Of a stretch of 64,000 bases of DNA, positions 45,161 through 54,503 are shown piece after piece. Within the stretch, counting starts at the first letter, position 1; the number at the start of each line of letters is the position of its first letter. This DNA comes from Thermoproteota archaeon (lineage in GTDB: Archaea; Korarchaeota; Korarchaeia; Korarchaeales; Korarchaeaceae), in NCBI GenBank assembly GCA_027491735.1, contig JAOZGP010000023.1, positions 1 through 64,000 of the forward strand, written 5' to 3'. The notes under the pieces were generated by a model. The model ran no database searches and was not told the DNA's origin. It saw only the letters and a program-made list of their open reading frames with translations. The translations under genes were made by a program, and so were the position numbers.

Positions 45161-46784
45161 TCAAGACCTCTGACGGCTGGGTTCTTTCATCCGGCTCTTG
45201 AAGATCTCTCTGATCCTCTCCAGGGTGTCCGCCTCATCCGGGGACTTGTCATTCCTTATCCTGACTATTCTGGCGAACCTGAGGGCGAAGCCGCTCCTGT
45301 ACTTCGGACTCCTCTGAATCTCGTTGAAGGCCACCTCGACCACGATCTCCGGCCTGACCCTGATGATCCCGTCGGCCCTCTCCACGGCTATCGACTTCAG
45401 CTTCTCGGTCATCCACTCGAACTCCTCGTCGCTCAGACCCTTGAACGTCTTTCCGACGACCTCAAATCCGTCATCTGCTCTGGCTGCAAGGTAATAGTCG
45501 CTGAACCACCTGTGTCTTCTCCCGTAACCCCTCTCCGCCGCCACCACAACGAGATCCAGCGTGTCCGTGTGCTTGAACTTCAACCAGTGCCTCCCCCTGG
45601 TGCCGGGGAGATAGGGGGATCTAAGGTCCTTGAGAATCACCCCCTCGTGTCCTTCCCTCACAGCTCGGCTGAAGAAATCCCTTGCCTCCTCAGAGCTCTC
45701 CGTCACGATGCAGGGGATCGACCTCACGCAGTCATCATCGAGCATCTCAATCAGGTCTTCCAGAACCCTCCTTCTCTCAACGTAAGCCCTATCCACAAGG
45801 ATCTTCTCACCCACGAGAAGGACGTCGAACAGGTAGAGCCTCAGGGGTATCTCCTCCATAAGGCCGTCATCCGGACGGGACCTCCTGAACCTCCTCATGA
45901 GGACTTGGAAGGGCAGGGGGGCTCTCCCTCTCCGCTATGAGCTCCCCCTCCAACACCGCCCTGCTGAACCTAAGCCCTGCGATCTCAGGCACCATCCTCG
46001 TAACGTCGGACATCCTTCTGCTGAACACCCTAACCCTCTCCCCGTTTGAATGGACCTGAACCCTCACACCATCCAGCTTGTACTCGAGGGCGCACCTCCC
46101 GAGCTCCCTCAGCGCCTCGTCCAGGCCACGAGCCGTCTGAGCCAGCATGGGTCTGACGAGCCTGAAGGGCACTAGCTTGACCCCAAGGATCTCCTCTCTG
46201 CTCATCTTCAGGATGGAGTAAGGCTCTCCAACGAGCATCGTGGCTCTGATCACGGCCTCCTTGGGGAGCCCTCTGGCCTCCGCCACAGCCTCCAGCAGGA
46301 GGCCCTCGTTCAGGCCTAGCCTCGTCTCCCCCACCAGGGCGTTTGTGAGGAGCCACACCTCATCCGAACCCAGCGAGGATAACAGCGATCTGAGGATCTC
46401 CTTCTTTCTTCTCCTGGATCCTCGACCGCTGATCTCAGAAATCCTCTCGAGCTGCCTGTACACCTCATTAACCGTCTGTTCCTCCTTGAACAGGGATGTC
46501 TGCCTCTTGGCCGATCTCATGAGGCGGCTCACGGCCTCGCCCAGGTCCACGCCCTCTGCCCTTCCCTTCCCGGAGAGCTCTTCAGCGACCTTGAGGATAG
46601 TGGACCAGGAGACGTCAAGCCTCCTCCCATCCTTGAAGACCTTGCCCGTCAGGATGAGGGCAGCCTTCTCGGCCTCTTCCGAGTCAAGCTCCCTCATCAA
46701 CGAGGCCAGGAGGAGGATCTTCTCCCTCCTGGATCTGGTGGACGCGATCTTTCTGGCAAGCCTCGAGAGCTCAGAGAACATCAT
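45161..46784 (-). CDS. lig: ATP-dependent DNA ligase LigB, single frameshift
   Basis: Archaeal replicative DNA ligase in two overlapping frames. The first (46784 to about 45920) has the N-terminal DNA-binding domain and the adenylation motif I EYKLDGVRV (K236) with SRRMSDVT; the second (about 45920 to 45161) has the rest: LFDVLLV, EGVILKD (motif IV), WLKFKHTD (motif V) and the OB domain. They join perfectly if the six-C run (plus-strand G run 45916-45921) had one base less, giving LPFQVLMRRFRR, a conserved ligase segment. Combined length about 540 residues is slightly short for the family. As the only replicative-type ligase seen, it is probably functional in the cell. Confidence 0.88.
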
Positions 46785-46806
46785 TCAGTCTATGACCCGG
46801 TGACAC

Positions 46807-46816
46807 GATAAAAATG
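46807..46816 (-). promoter_or_regulatory. TATA-like box of DNA ligase gene
   Basis: CATTTTTATC on the minus strand, about 27 bp before the ATG at 46784. Confidence 0.45.
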
Positions 46817-46874
46817 CTCCAGGCCCATCGATCAGATTAATATCTTTGACACGGGCGTACTCGGGGCACCGGTC

Positions 46875-48665
46875 ATGGAGAGGGTCATACCGAGTCTCGA
46901 CGAGATCACCCCGGAGAAGTTCAAGGAGACCTTCAAAAGAATTTTGGAGGTCAAGAGGAGGGCTGGGATAACTCCTCTCCTGGACAACCCGTCAGACCTG
47001 CTGGACAGGGCCAAGCTCTACGGGATGCAGTACAGGAACGGATCCTGGAACTGGGCCTCCAACATATGGAGCAGGTCCGCAGCAAACACCGTGGTGATAG
47101 AGGAGGACGACCAGCTTCGGAGGGAGCACAAGCTCCTCCTCATGAGGGTTCTGGAGCACATACTCGCTCAGGGACCTCTGATAAAGGTCGATGGATATGT
47201 GGGTAAGCCGGGCACGAGGGCTCAGATGCACGCAGCGGTCTATGTGGATCCTCAGTTTCCGGACATAGCCTACAGATGGAGCCAGCTCGTCTTCCCAGCC
47301 CCGCCGGAGGAGAATCCCGAGGTGGAGGTGTTCGTCATACCCCACTACCTGGGCAACCCGAGGATCCCCGGCACGGACAGGCTTCTCATGGTGATGAGGT
47401 TCCCCCACCACAACCTCACTGTGGTGACGATGTCCTCCTACCAGGGAGAGGTAAAGAAGGCTGTCCTAACTCACTGGATCTACCACGTCTACAGGAAGGG
47501 AGGAACAGGGGAGCACGCCTCACTGAGAGAGTTCACGGTCAGAAGGGTCGATGGAGCCTGGCGCAGGATCGTGATGTGCGTGTGGGGCCTCACGGGCACG
47601 GGTAAGTCCACCCACGGCCTCTACGTCTGGACCCCAAGGAACTCGAGGATCTACGTGGAGAAGTTCGGCGTGAATCCTCTGGACCACGTGAGGGATCAGG
47701 TGATAAGGAACGATGACATAGTGGCGATATTCGAGGACAGGGTCGTGGGATCTGAGAGGGGGTCATGGACAAAGACCGAGGATCTATCCCCAGATCAGGA
47801 GGTCATGTGGAGGGCGGCCATGAGTCCCAGAGCTCTTCACGAGAACACCGAGTTCGACGAGGACGGAATGCCGAGCTTCAGGGGGGGGCTCTTCCAGTAT
47901 TTCGGAGCTCCTAACAGGAACTCGAGGAGCGTCCTCTACCTGGACGACACAGGCTACTTCGACGGGGATGTGGAGTCGAGCGGTCCCCTGACCACAGCGG
48001 TCTTCCTCTCCCCAGGTTACTTCACCGACTACGCTTGGGTGAGGATAGACGACGTGGCCCTCGCAGCCAAGTTCCTGGCCGACGGTAGAACGATAGGTCA
48101 TCCCGCTCAGGCCAAGGAGGTTGTGGGGAGGATGAGGTTTGTCGCTAGGTACGCGAAGCCCTTCACGATCGGCGTCAGGAGCACGGATCACGTGGTGAGG
48201 TTCTACGAGTACTTGAGGAGGAGAAGGGAGCAGGGCAACCCTGTGGAGGTGTACGCCTGCAACACAACGGGGCGCATAGTGGCCGAGTACAGGTGGGTCA
48301 GGAAGAAGGTGGGGGACAGGGAGATGGAGGCGCCCGAGCCGATCTTGGTGGAGGTCAACGGGATACTCAGGGCGAGGGGAGGAACGAGGCCCTCTATAGA
48401 GGAGACAGAGCTTTTCCTGCTGCAGGCCAGCAGAGGAGCGGTGAAGTTCAAGCCCCATCCCGTCTGGAGGGAGAAGGTCATGGTCCCAGATGAGGTCCCG
48501 GGCATCAGCAAGGAGAGGCTTAGGGAGCTCGATCCCACAAGCTACATGGACATGGACGAGTTCAGAAGGCTTCTGAAGGCCCAGATCGAGGAGAGCAAAT
48601 ACTACCTGGACAGAGACTGTCCAGGTCTTCCCAGTGAGATATACACAGCCATGGACTTCGACTGA
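46875..48665 (+). CDS. pckA: Phosphoenolpyruvate carboxykinase, ATP-type, divergent
   Basis: A 596-residue kinase-fold enzyme interconverting oxaloacetate and phosphoenolpyruvate. The P-loop WGLTGTGKSTH (about 235-245) resembles the ATP-type G-L-S-G-T-G-K-T rather than the GTP-type A-C-G-K-T. Upstream, TVVTMSSYQGEVKKAVLT matches the ATP-type Y-x-G-E-x-K-K-x-x-x-T motif with the metal-binding lysine; downstream, the KTEDLS region corresponds to K-T-I-x-L and HENTEFDEDG to the later block. It also has unusual insertions compared with bacterial PckA. Likely a gluconeogenic enzyme. Divergent from the ligase gene. Confidence 0.82.
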   Translation: MERVIPSLDEITPEKFKETFKRILEVKRRAGITPLLDNPSDLLDRAKLYGMQYRNGSWNWASNIWSRSAANTVVIEEDDQLRREHKLLLMRVLEHILAQGPLIKVDGYVGKPGTRAQMHAAVYVDPQFPDIAYRWSQLVFPAPPEENPEVEVFVIPHYLGNPRIPGTDRLLMVMRFPHHNLTVVTMSSYQGEVKKAVLTHWIYHVYRKGGTGEHASLREFTVRRVDGAWRRIVMCVWGLTGTGKSTHGLYVWTPRNSRIYVEKFGVNPLDHVRDQVIRNDDIVAIFEDRVVGSERGSWTKTEDLSPDQEVMWRAAMSPRALHENTEFDEDGMPSFRGGLFQYFGAPNRNSRSVLYLDDTGYFDGDVESSGPLTTAVFLSPGYFTDYAWVRIDDVALAAKFLADGRTIGHPAQAKEVVGRMRFVARYAKPFTIGVRSTDHVVRFYEYLRRRREQGNPVEVYACNTTGRIVAEYRWVRKKVGDREMEAPEPILVEVNGILRARGGTRPSIEETELFLLQASRGAVKFKPHPVWREKVMVPDEVPGISKERLRELDPTSYMDMDEFRRLLKAQIEESKYYLDRDCPGLPSEIYTAMDFD

Positions 48666-49075
48666 CCGTTCTGGTTCTCCACCGCATTTGACCTTCAATA
48701 CATCCGTGGCGAAGGACCTCCCCCCTCAGGTCTCATCGGAGGGCTTTCAGGGAGAGGGCCCCATGCTCACCCTCCTAAGCTCGCCCTTTCGGGCTTATCC
48801 TCACCTCCTCACATCTTGAGCGGAGCTCATCCTCGCTGCATCTGCTCCGACTGCGAGATCAGTCCACTCCATCGACCAGATAGCGCACGAAGTCCGGGGA
48901 CTGACCCTCCCGATCCCACTGGGAGGATCGCTGGGAAGGCGTTCGGCGAGTTCAACGAGAGGACCTCATCCTCGTGGGGGTCCTCCTGGGGGATTATGCT
49001 GCGTGCCGAGGCCCAAGACACCCCGCAGGAGAGGTATGTGAAGGTGCTGCTTGACCTAATGATCAGATAGCTTAG
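48666..49075 (+). other. Gap with probable degraded coding remnant
   Basis: Between pckA and the end of guaA. Plus-strand pieces in different frames look protein-like: SIDQIAHEVRGLTLPIPLGG, KAFGEFNER, DLILVGVLLGDY, and AEAQDTPQERYVKVLLDLMIR ending at 49070. They could form one C-terminal fragment with two or three one-base indels. Family not recognised. Confidence 0.3.
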
Positions 49076-50578
49076 CTATTCGAACTCTATTGTTGCTGGG
49101 GGCTTGTTTGTGACGTCGTAGAGAACCCTGTTGACACCCTCAACCTCGTTGACTATCCTGGAGGAGATCTTCTCCATGAGGCTCCACGGGAGCTTGGCAA
49201 AGCTTGCGGTCATGGCGTCAGCACTCTTCACAATCCTCAGGGCGATCATGTACTCATATGTCCTCCTATCTCCCTGCACACCGACGCTCCTCAACGACAG
49301 AAGAACGGGAAAGGCCTGCCAGACCTTTCTGTAGTATCCCGATCTCCTCATCTCCTCCTCAACTATCTTATCAGCCTTCCTGAGCATTCTGAGCTTGTCC
49401 TCCGTCACCTCGCCCACTATCCTTATCGCCAGCCCCGGACCTGGGAAGGGGTGCCTCTCCACGAGCTTCCTTGGAAGGCCAAGCATCCTGGCGAGCTCCC
49501 TCACCTCGTCCTTGTAGAGGCCTGAGAGGGGTTCTATGAGCTCCCTCCCGGTGTCAGGCATCACCACGTTGTGGTGGCTCTTTATCCTGTGGGCAGCTCT
49601 ACTGCTTGCGGCGCTCTCTATTCTGTCGGGGTAGATGGTCCCCTGACCTATGAACTCAAACCCCCTAGACTCCCTGCTGAAGATCTCAGCGAACTTCTCG
49701 GCTATGATCCTCCTCTTCTCCTCCGGATCCACAACCCCTCTGAGCGCCTTCAGGAACTCGTAGGATGCGTCTATGTACCTCACCCTGAAGCCCATCCTCT
49801 TCAGAATGTTCAGAACCTCCTTAGGCTCGTCCTCCCTCAGAAGCCCCGTGTTCACAAAGAGGACCTCCAGTCCGTCCCCGACAGCCCTCTTCATCAGCAG
49901 GGCGGCGGTCATTGAGTCCACTCCACCGCTCACGGCCACGAGAACCTTTCCCCTTCCAACCCTCCTCCTCACCTCCTCGATCTTCTCCTCCGCGTATCCC
50001 ATCATGTTCCAGTCCCTCCTGGCCCTGCAGATCGTCAGGAAGTTGTCCAGGACCTTCCTCCCCCTCGGGGTGTGCTTCACCTCCGGGTGGAACTGCACCC
50101 CATAAAATCCATTGGGCAACCTGAAGGCGGCGATCCTAGTGTTCCTGGTGTACGCCAGGACCTTGGATCCCCCAGGAGGCTCCACGACCTGATCCCTGTG
50201 GCTCATCCAAACCTTCTCCCTCCTCCTCAGCCCCTTGAAGATCTGGTCCCTCGCCCTGAGGTACAGGGTGGCCACGCCGAACTCCCCCGCCCCCCTCTCC
50301 ACCCTCCCCCCGTAGAGCTGAGCCAGGAGCTGATGTCCGTAGCAGATCCCCAGAACCGGAACCCCTCTGTCGGACAGCTCGTCGAGATAGCTTCTGTCGA
50401 TTGTTGGAGCATCCTCCTCGTAGACGCTTCTCGGTCCTCCTGAGAGGATAACCCCATCTACGTCTTCCCTCGGCTTGAAATCCCTCCAGGGAATTATCTC
50501 TCCTCTAACCCCCAGCTCCCGCACCCTCCTGTTTATTAGGTGGGTGTACTGGGACCCGAGATCCACGACGCAGAGCAT
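49076..50578 (-). CDS. guaA: GMP synthase, fused glutaminase and synthetase
   Basis: A 500-residue fusion converting XMP to GMP. Residues 1-185 are a class I glutaminase (C79 in GICYGHQ, His/Glu in QFHPEVKHT). The ATP pyrophosphatase domain carries the PP-loop SGGVDSMTA (about 218-226), and the C-terminal dimerisation domain ends YDVTNKPPATIEFE, the standard terminus. Many Euryarchaeota split these two domains into separate genes; the fused form fits Crenarchaeota, TACK groups and bacteria. Single gene with a TATA-like box (AGTTATTTTTG) about 25 bp upstream of the ATG. Confidence 0.95.
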   Translation of the reverse strand: MLCVVDLGSQYTHLINRRVRELGVRGEIIPWRDFKPREDVDGVILSGGPRSVYEEDAPTIDRSYLDELSDRGVPVLGICYGHQLLAQLYGGRVERGAGEFGVATLYLRARDQIFKGLRRREKVWMSHRDQVVEPPGGSKVLAYTRNTRIAAFRLPNGFYGVQFHPEVKHTPRGRKVLDNFLTICRARRDWNMMGYAEEKIEEVRRRVGRGKVLVAVSGGVDSMTAALLMKRAVGDGLEVLFVNTGLLREDEPKEVLNILKRMGFRVRYIDASYEFLKALRGVVDPEEKRRIIAEKFAEIFSRESRGFEFIGQGTIYPDRIESAASSRAAHRIKSHHNVVMPDTGRELIEPLSGLYKDEVRELARMLGLPRKLVERHPFPGPGLAIRIVGEVTEDKLRMLRKADKIVEEEMRRSGYYRKVWQAFPVLLSLRSVGVQGDRRTYEYMIALRIVKSADAMTASFAKLPWSLMEKISSRIVNEVEGVNRVLYDVTNKPPATIEFE

Positions 50579-51244
50579 TGAGGTATCGCCTTCCTCACAA
50601 AAATAACTTTTCTGCAGGACACGGTGGTCGATCGTTCCACTCGCTCCTCCAGACCTCCATCAATCTGCGGACGTCGACAAACCTTGGAGATTCATGAGAG
50701 CATCTACCCAGGCTCGAGTTGCGATCTAAGGAGATGTGGGGTGAGAAATTGGAAGAACGAGAGAAGAGCGAACACCACACCGGATGACCTTCCATCACCA
50801 TCCTGGGACGCTCTGTCCCAGGCTTAGAACAGGACGTGGGGCTTCGTTAACCTGTTGTCGGTGAGATAGAAGCACAGAAGTAATCGGTTCTCCTTCCCCA
50901 CAGCTGATACTCGAAGTGCCCTCATCACTTCGCTCTGGAGAGCATAAAGTCCTCGCTTTCCTTTTTATGAAGCTTTTCGAGAGGTTGTTTATTTCCATCC
51001 TTCCAGTAGGCGGCCCTATGATTTTCAATCCTTTCAACTGTTCTCAAGCCTCCCTTCGGCCTCCTTACCTCCACGACCTCATCTCACTCCGAGAGGATTT
51101 CGGCGATTCTCGTCCCTTGAGGGTGGACAGAAAGTTGTTTAATCAAGTCATGATTTAGATGCATGAGTTAGTACCTGAGCAAGGATTTAATCCCTCGTCG
51201 TGCTGGCGTCCACGTTAAGGGGCGGAAGTTCGCTATGAATCCGG
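50579..51244. other. Gap without recognisable gene
   Basis: About 660 bp. It contains the guaA promoter on the minus strand near 50600-50612. Short frames, including an 80-codon plus-strand one ending at 51158, have no recognisable features. No RNA gene seen. Confidence 0.45.
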
Positions 51245-53275
51245 GTGTGGGATATGGGAGGGGACGTCCTTCTGCATGGAGACGTTTATGCCTGCCTTGA
51301 TCATCTGGAGGATGATTCGATCGCCGTGGCTGTGACCTCCCCGCCCTACTGGAGACAGAGGAATTACAGATTTGAGGGACAGATCGGACAGGAGAAGACG
51401 CCTGAGGAGTACATCGGTCGGTTGGTGAAGGTATACAGCAAGCTTCGCCGGAAGCTCAGAAGGGATGGCGTCTTCTTCCTCAACATCGGAGATAAATACC
51501 TGAATCGATATGGTAAGTCTCATCTCCTGCAGATCCCGTACAGAGTGGCACATCACATGGTGAGGGATGGTTGGCGCCTAGAAGATATAATTATATGGTA
51601 TAAACCGAACCACATGCCCTCCCCGGTCAGGGACAGGTTCACGAACACGTACGAGCCCGTGCTGGTTCTGACGAGGGGCGAGAGTAACATATACAAGAAT
51701 GGATATCCGAGGGTGGTGGAGATACCTCTGCAGCGGACCCCGTGGAGACACACAGCGGTGTACCCCGAAGGTCTGGTGGTGGAGATGCTGAAACGTGTGA
51801 AGTTGGAGGACGGAGATATAGTACTGGATCCCTTCGCAGGAACTGGGACCACTGCTGTGGCTGTGAACAGGGTGAGGAACAGCCCTTACGCCAAGGAGAT
51901 CTACACGATAATGATCGAGAAGGGGGATGAGTTCGTGGACGTGATCAGGGAGAGGGCTAAAGTAAGGGCGGTCGTTCGGGTCGAGGACGTCGATTACGAA
52001 TGGCAGCCCGTTGAGGAGGAGAACCTTCCGGAATGCTTGAGGCCTACCCCGATGCTGAGGGACAGGTACGGAGAGACGTATATCGCTCGAGATCAGGAGG
52101 AGTTTCTATCCGCGTTGAAGGGGATCGCACTCAGAGAGTTCAAGGAGTTTCACAGGGAGGACGCGCTCTACTTCCTCGGGGTGAGGAGATGGGGTCTGGA
52201 CTCATTATATTACGTTCACGTCATATATAGATATGGATATGTTCTGAGGAACATGTTGGTGATATCCGATGGGAACAGCTGGTATCCTGTCTTCATGTTC
52301 GCACGGGATAGCACGAGGGTGGCGTACAGGTTCCACCTCGATAGGGTTAGGGTGAAGCCTAGGACGATGGAGAGGAGGGAATGGATGGAGGAGGAGTTCA
52401 TCGGCATGAGGGTGAGGGACACCTCAGGGAGGACATCTATTGAGGGTCGTGTGGTGAAGATCCTGGAGAAATATGCTGATGGTTTTCCAAAGCTGGTGGT
52501 GGTTCAATGGGGCAAAAAGGCGTCTGTGGAACTTGCCATTCATCCCGAGAAGGATGAGCTCCTGATGGAGGGCGTGAAGTTCCTTTGTCCGAGGTGTTAT
52601 TCCGAGTTGAAGGAGCCCTACGATCCGATAGGAGAAAACTCATGCCCTTCCTGCGGGCAGAGGTTGTGGACGAGCTTGGAGACGGTCCCCGTGGTGCAGG
52701 AACCTCGAGAGATATCCGAGGTTGTGAGGAAACTGGAGGATAACAAACACCACATGGGTCAGATTTTTAATATTAAGGAATTTGAAATAAAGAAAATTTC
52801 ATCATCAAGTAAGTTTTCCTCCTTGGAAAGGATCAACTGGGGGGCATCTCCCGGAGCGAGGAAGCTCATGCTCGGCGAATACTTCACAAAGATGCGCCTT
52901 TACAGAGTGAATCAACCTCTCGTCGCACAATATTTGATCTTACTGAGGAGGTCCAGGAACATGAGCATTCAGGACGTGGTAAGGAGGCTTCCGAGGAGGT
53001 ATCGTCACACAGTTGGTCATTGGTTCAGAAAGGACTTCGGCGGATCTATCCCAATACCCGAGGATATTGAAGTGATAGAGGAGATCCTCGGTGCTCGGGG
53101 CGGCCTGCTCAGGATTCTGAGGAGGACGGCCTTAAAACTTCAAACGGTCAGAGCATCGATCAAAGGTAAGAATCCGGGGGATTACATCAGGGGCAGAAGC
53201 GATGAGGAGCTGGTGAGGTTCCTCAGACTGTTGTATGCTCCATCACAGGGGAGCGCGTCGCGGTCGATGAGGTGA
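51245..53275 (+). CDS. DNA methyltransferase with zinc-ribbon and HTH-like extension
   Basis: A 676-residue DNA methylase of beta-type motif order. The catalytic TSPPYW (about 31-36) lies before the SAM-binding DPFAGTGTTAVA (about 195-206). S-P-P-Y suggests N4-cytosine methylation. After the methylase (about 1-235) comes a long extension: an unassigned beta-rich region, a zinc ribbon (CPRC at about 447-450, CPSC at about 468-471), and a helical block SIQDVVRRLPRRY with HTVGHWFRKDFGG near 572-595, resembling a recognition module seen in other site-specific methylases. No restriction enzyme is adjacent, so it is an orphan. Slightly more CGN arginine codons than neighbours hint at transfer. Start GTG 51245 or ATG 51254. 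Confidence 0.85.
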   Translation: MWDMGGDVLLHGDVYACLDHLEDDSIAVAVTSPPYWRQRNYRFEGQIGQEKTPEEYIGRLVKVYSKLRRKLRRDGVFFLNIGDKYLNRYGKSHLLQIPYRVAHHMVRDGWRLEDIIIWYKPNHMPSPVRDRFTNTYEPVLVLTRGESNIYKNGYPRVVEIPLQRTPWRHTAVYPEGLVVEMLKRVKLEDGDIVLDPFAGTGTTAVAVNRVRNSPYAKEIYTIMIEKGDEFVDVIRERAKVRAVVRVEDVDYEWQPVEEENLPECLRPTPMLRDRYGETYIARDQEEFLSALKGIALREFKEFHREDALYFLGVRRWGLDSLYYVHVIYRYGYVLRNMLVISDGNSWYPVFMFARDSTRVAYRFHLDRVRVKPRTMERREWMEEEFIGMRVRDTSGRTSIEGRVVKILEKYADGFPKLVVVQWGKKASVELAIHPEKDELLMEGVKFLCPRCYSELKEPYDPIGENSCPSCGQRLWTSLETVPVVQEPREISEVVRKLEDNKHHMGQIFNIKEFEIKKISSSSKFSSLERINWGASPGARKLMLGEYFTKMRLYRVNQPLVAQYLILLRRSRNMSIQDVVRRLPRRYRHTVGHWFRKDFGGSIPIPEDIEVIEEILGARGGLLRILRRTALKLQTVRASIKGKNPGDYIRGRSDEELVRFLRLLYAPSQGSASRSMR

Positions 53276-53284
53276 GGGGATCGC

Positions 53285-53536
53285 GTGTGGAGGGAGGAGT
53301 GTGTAAACAGGGAAGCAGATGTAGGGCTGGGCATCAGGTGGGCAGCAGCACAGTACGGCCTGAACTTCATTCACGTGAGGTGGGAAAGCTTCGACTTCGT
53401 AATACCAAAGTATAGATATGGTGAAGAACCCGTAAGGAGGTTCCTGGAAACTCTTAGATCGAGTGAGTTCAAGGATCAGCTGAGCAGACTGCCGGGATAC
53501 AGGATCCCCGAGAACCTCGGAAGACGCATACTTTAG
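53285..53536 (+). pseudogene. C-terminal remnant of a periplasmic-binding-domain protein
   Basis: Eighty-three codons match the last part of the PBP-like (LysR/molybdate-type) domain: ADVGLGIRWAAAQYGLNF, then DFVIPK and a helix ending LRSSEFKDQLSRLPGYRIPE. The family domain is about 200 residues and usually follows a DNA-binding or MoeA-like part; everything before this point is missing. It begins 9 bp after the methylase stop. A remnant more likely than a real gene. Confidence 0.6.
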
Positions 53537-53834
53537 GATTCCTCGCTGCCTGTGCTGTGGAGTGGCGTTCTCATCGGAAGGCAGGGTATTCGAGGAAGGG
53601 CCTCTCAGAGGAAGTGAGAACAAGCGCACGCTGAGCAAGGCTTCATTCGATGTGCTCCCCAATCTTCAGCACGCGAGCTGAAGGTGGATAGCGTCTCTCT
53701 AGGTCCGTGACCAGCTAAGAACCTTTTTCTTGGACTGGGCAGAGCATGTTGTCGTGCGAGAGACATCAAACGCATATCTCATTGCTTCGATGACTTCCGC
53801 TGCTGGAGGGAAATGTTTTGTGGGGACAGCGACC

Positions 53835-54503
53835 TCAGCTGGCCTCAGCACTGACCTCTAATCCGGGGATCCTGACCCTACTGTAGACGTGATCGAGCGC
53901 CTTCAGGGATGCTGATATCCAGATCAGGTAGATGAGACCCGTGAGGAGGTAGACCTGAAGAGGCTTGAACGTCTGAGCTGCTATGCTCTTCGACACGGTG
54001 GTGAGCTCCCTCAGTCCTATCACTATGAGGGCCGAGGTGCTCAGCCCAAGGGAGACGTACTCGTTTGTCCACGAGGGTATCACTACCCTGAAGGCCTGAG
54101 GCAATACCACATGCCTCAAGGTCTGCCAGAAGGTCATCCCGAGGGATTTGGCGGCGAGAAGCTGGTCCTTGAACACCGCCTCGATGGCTCCCTTGAAGTA
54201 ACCCTTCTGATAGGCCCCGCTGTTCAGCATGAGAGTCACCGTCCCGGCCGTGAAGGCATCCCATCTCACACCAGTCACCGTCGGCACAGAGAAGTAGAAC
54301 AGGAGAAGCTGAACTATAAGGGGGCTTCCTCGGAAGAACTCCACGTAAGCTCCTATCAAAGCCCTGAGAGCTCTACCACCGTAGACATCGCCCAGAGCGG
54401 AGAGCACGCCGAGGACGAGGCCCCCGCCTAGCCCGAGGAAGGTCATGACAAGAGTCATCTCAAAGCCCTGAACTATCAGGTAGGAGTAGTCGAGCAGGAA
54501 CAA
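53835..54503 (-). CDS. Amino-acid ABC transporter permease
   Basis: HisM/GlnP-type membrane subunit of 222 residues with five helices. ELSSIQxxGAxxxGY-like features: the FFRGSPLIVQLLLF N-terminal motif and the docking loop KSLGMTFWQTLRHVVLPQAFR. Last gene of the four-gene importer; it begins directly after the ATPase stop. Confidence 0.9.
   Translation of the reverse strand: MFLLDYSYLIVQGFEMTLVMTFLGLGGGLVLGVLSALGDVYGGRALRALIGAYVEFFRGSPLIVQLLLFYFSVPTVTGVRWDAFTAGTVTLMLNSGAYQKGYFKGAIEAVFKDQLLAAKSLGMTFWQTLRHVVLPQAFRVVIPSWTNEYVSLGLSTSALIVIGLRELTTVSKSIAAQTFKPLQVYLLTGLIYLIWISASLKALDHVYSRVRIPGLEVSAEAS

Noticed and set aside
45032..45940. 302-codon plus-strand open frame
   Set aside because: It is antisense to the DNA ligase C-terminal half, which has clear ligase motifs; the frame is rich in Pro, His and Glu as expected of a shadow.
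46875..48665. GTP-type PEPCK
   Set aside because: The P-loop and lysine motif match the ATP-type family, not A-C-G-K-T.
47784..48698. 304-codon minus-strand open frame
   Set aside because: Shadow of pckA; no motif and odd composition.
50916..51158. 80-codon plus-strand frame
   Set aside because: No Shine-Dalgarno and no family features; a TATA-like CTTTTTATG falls inside it, so it is probably not coding.
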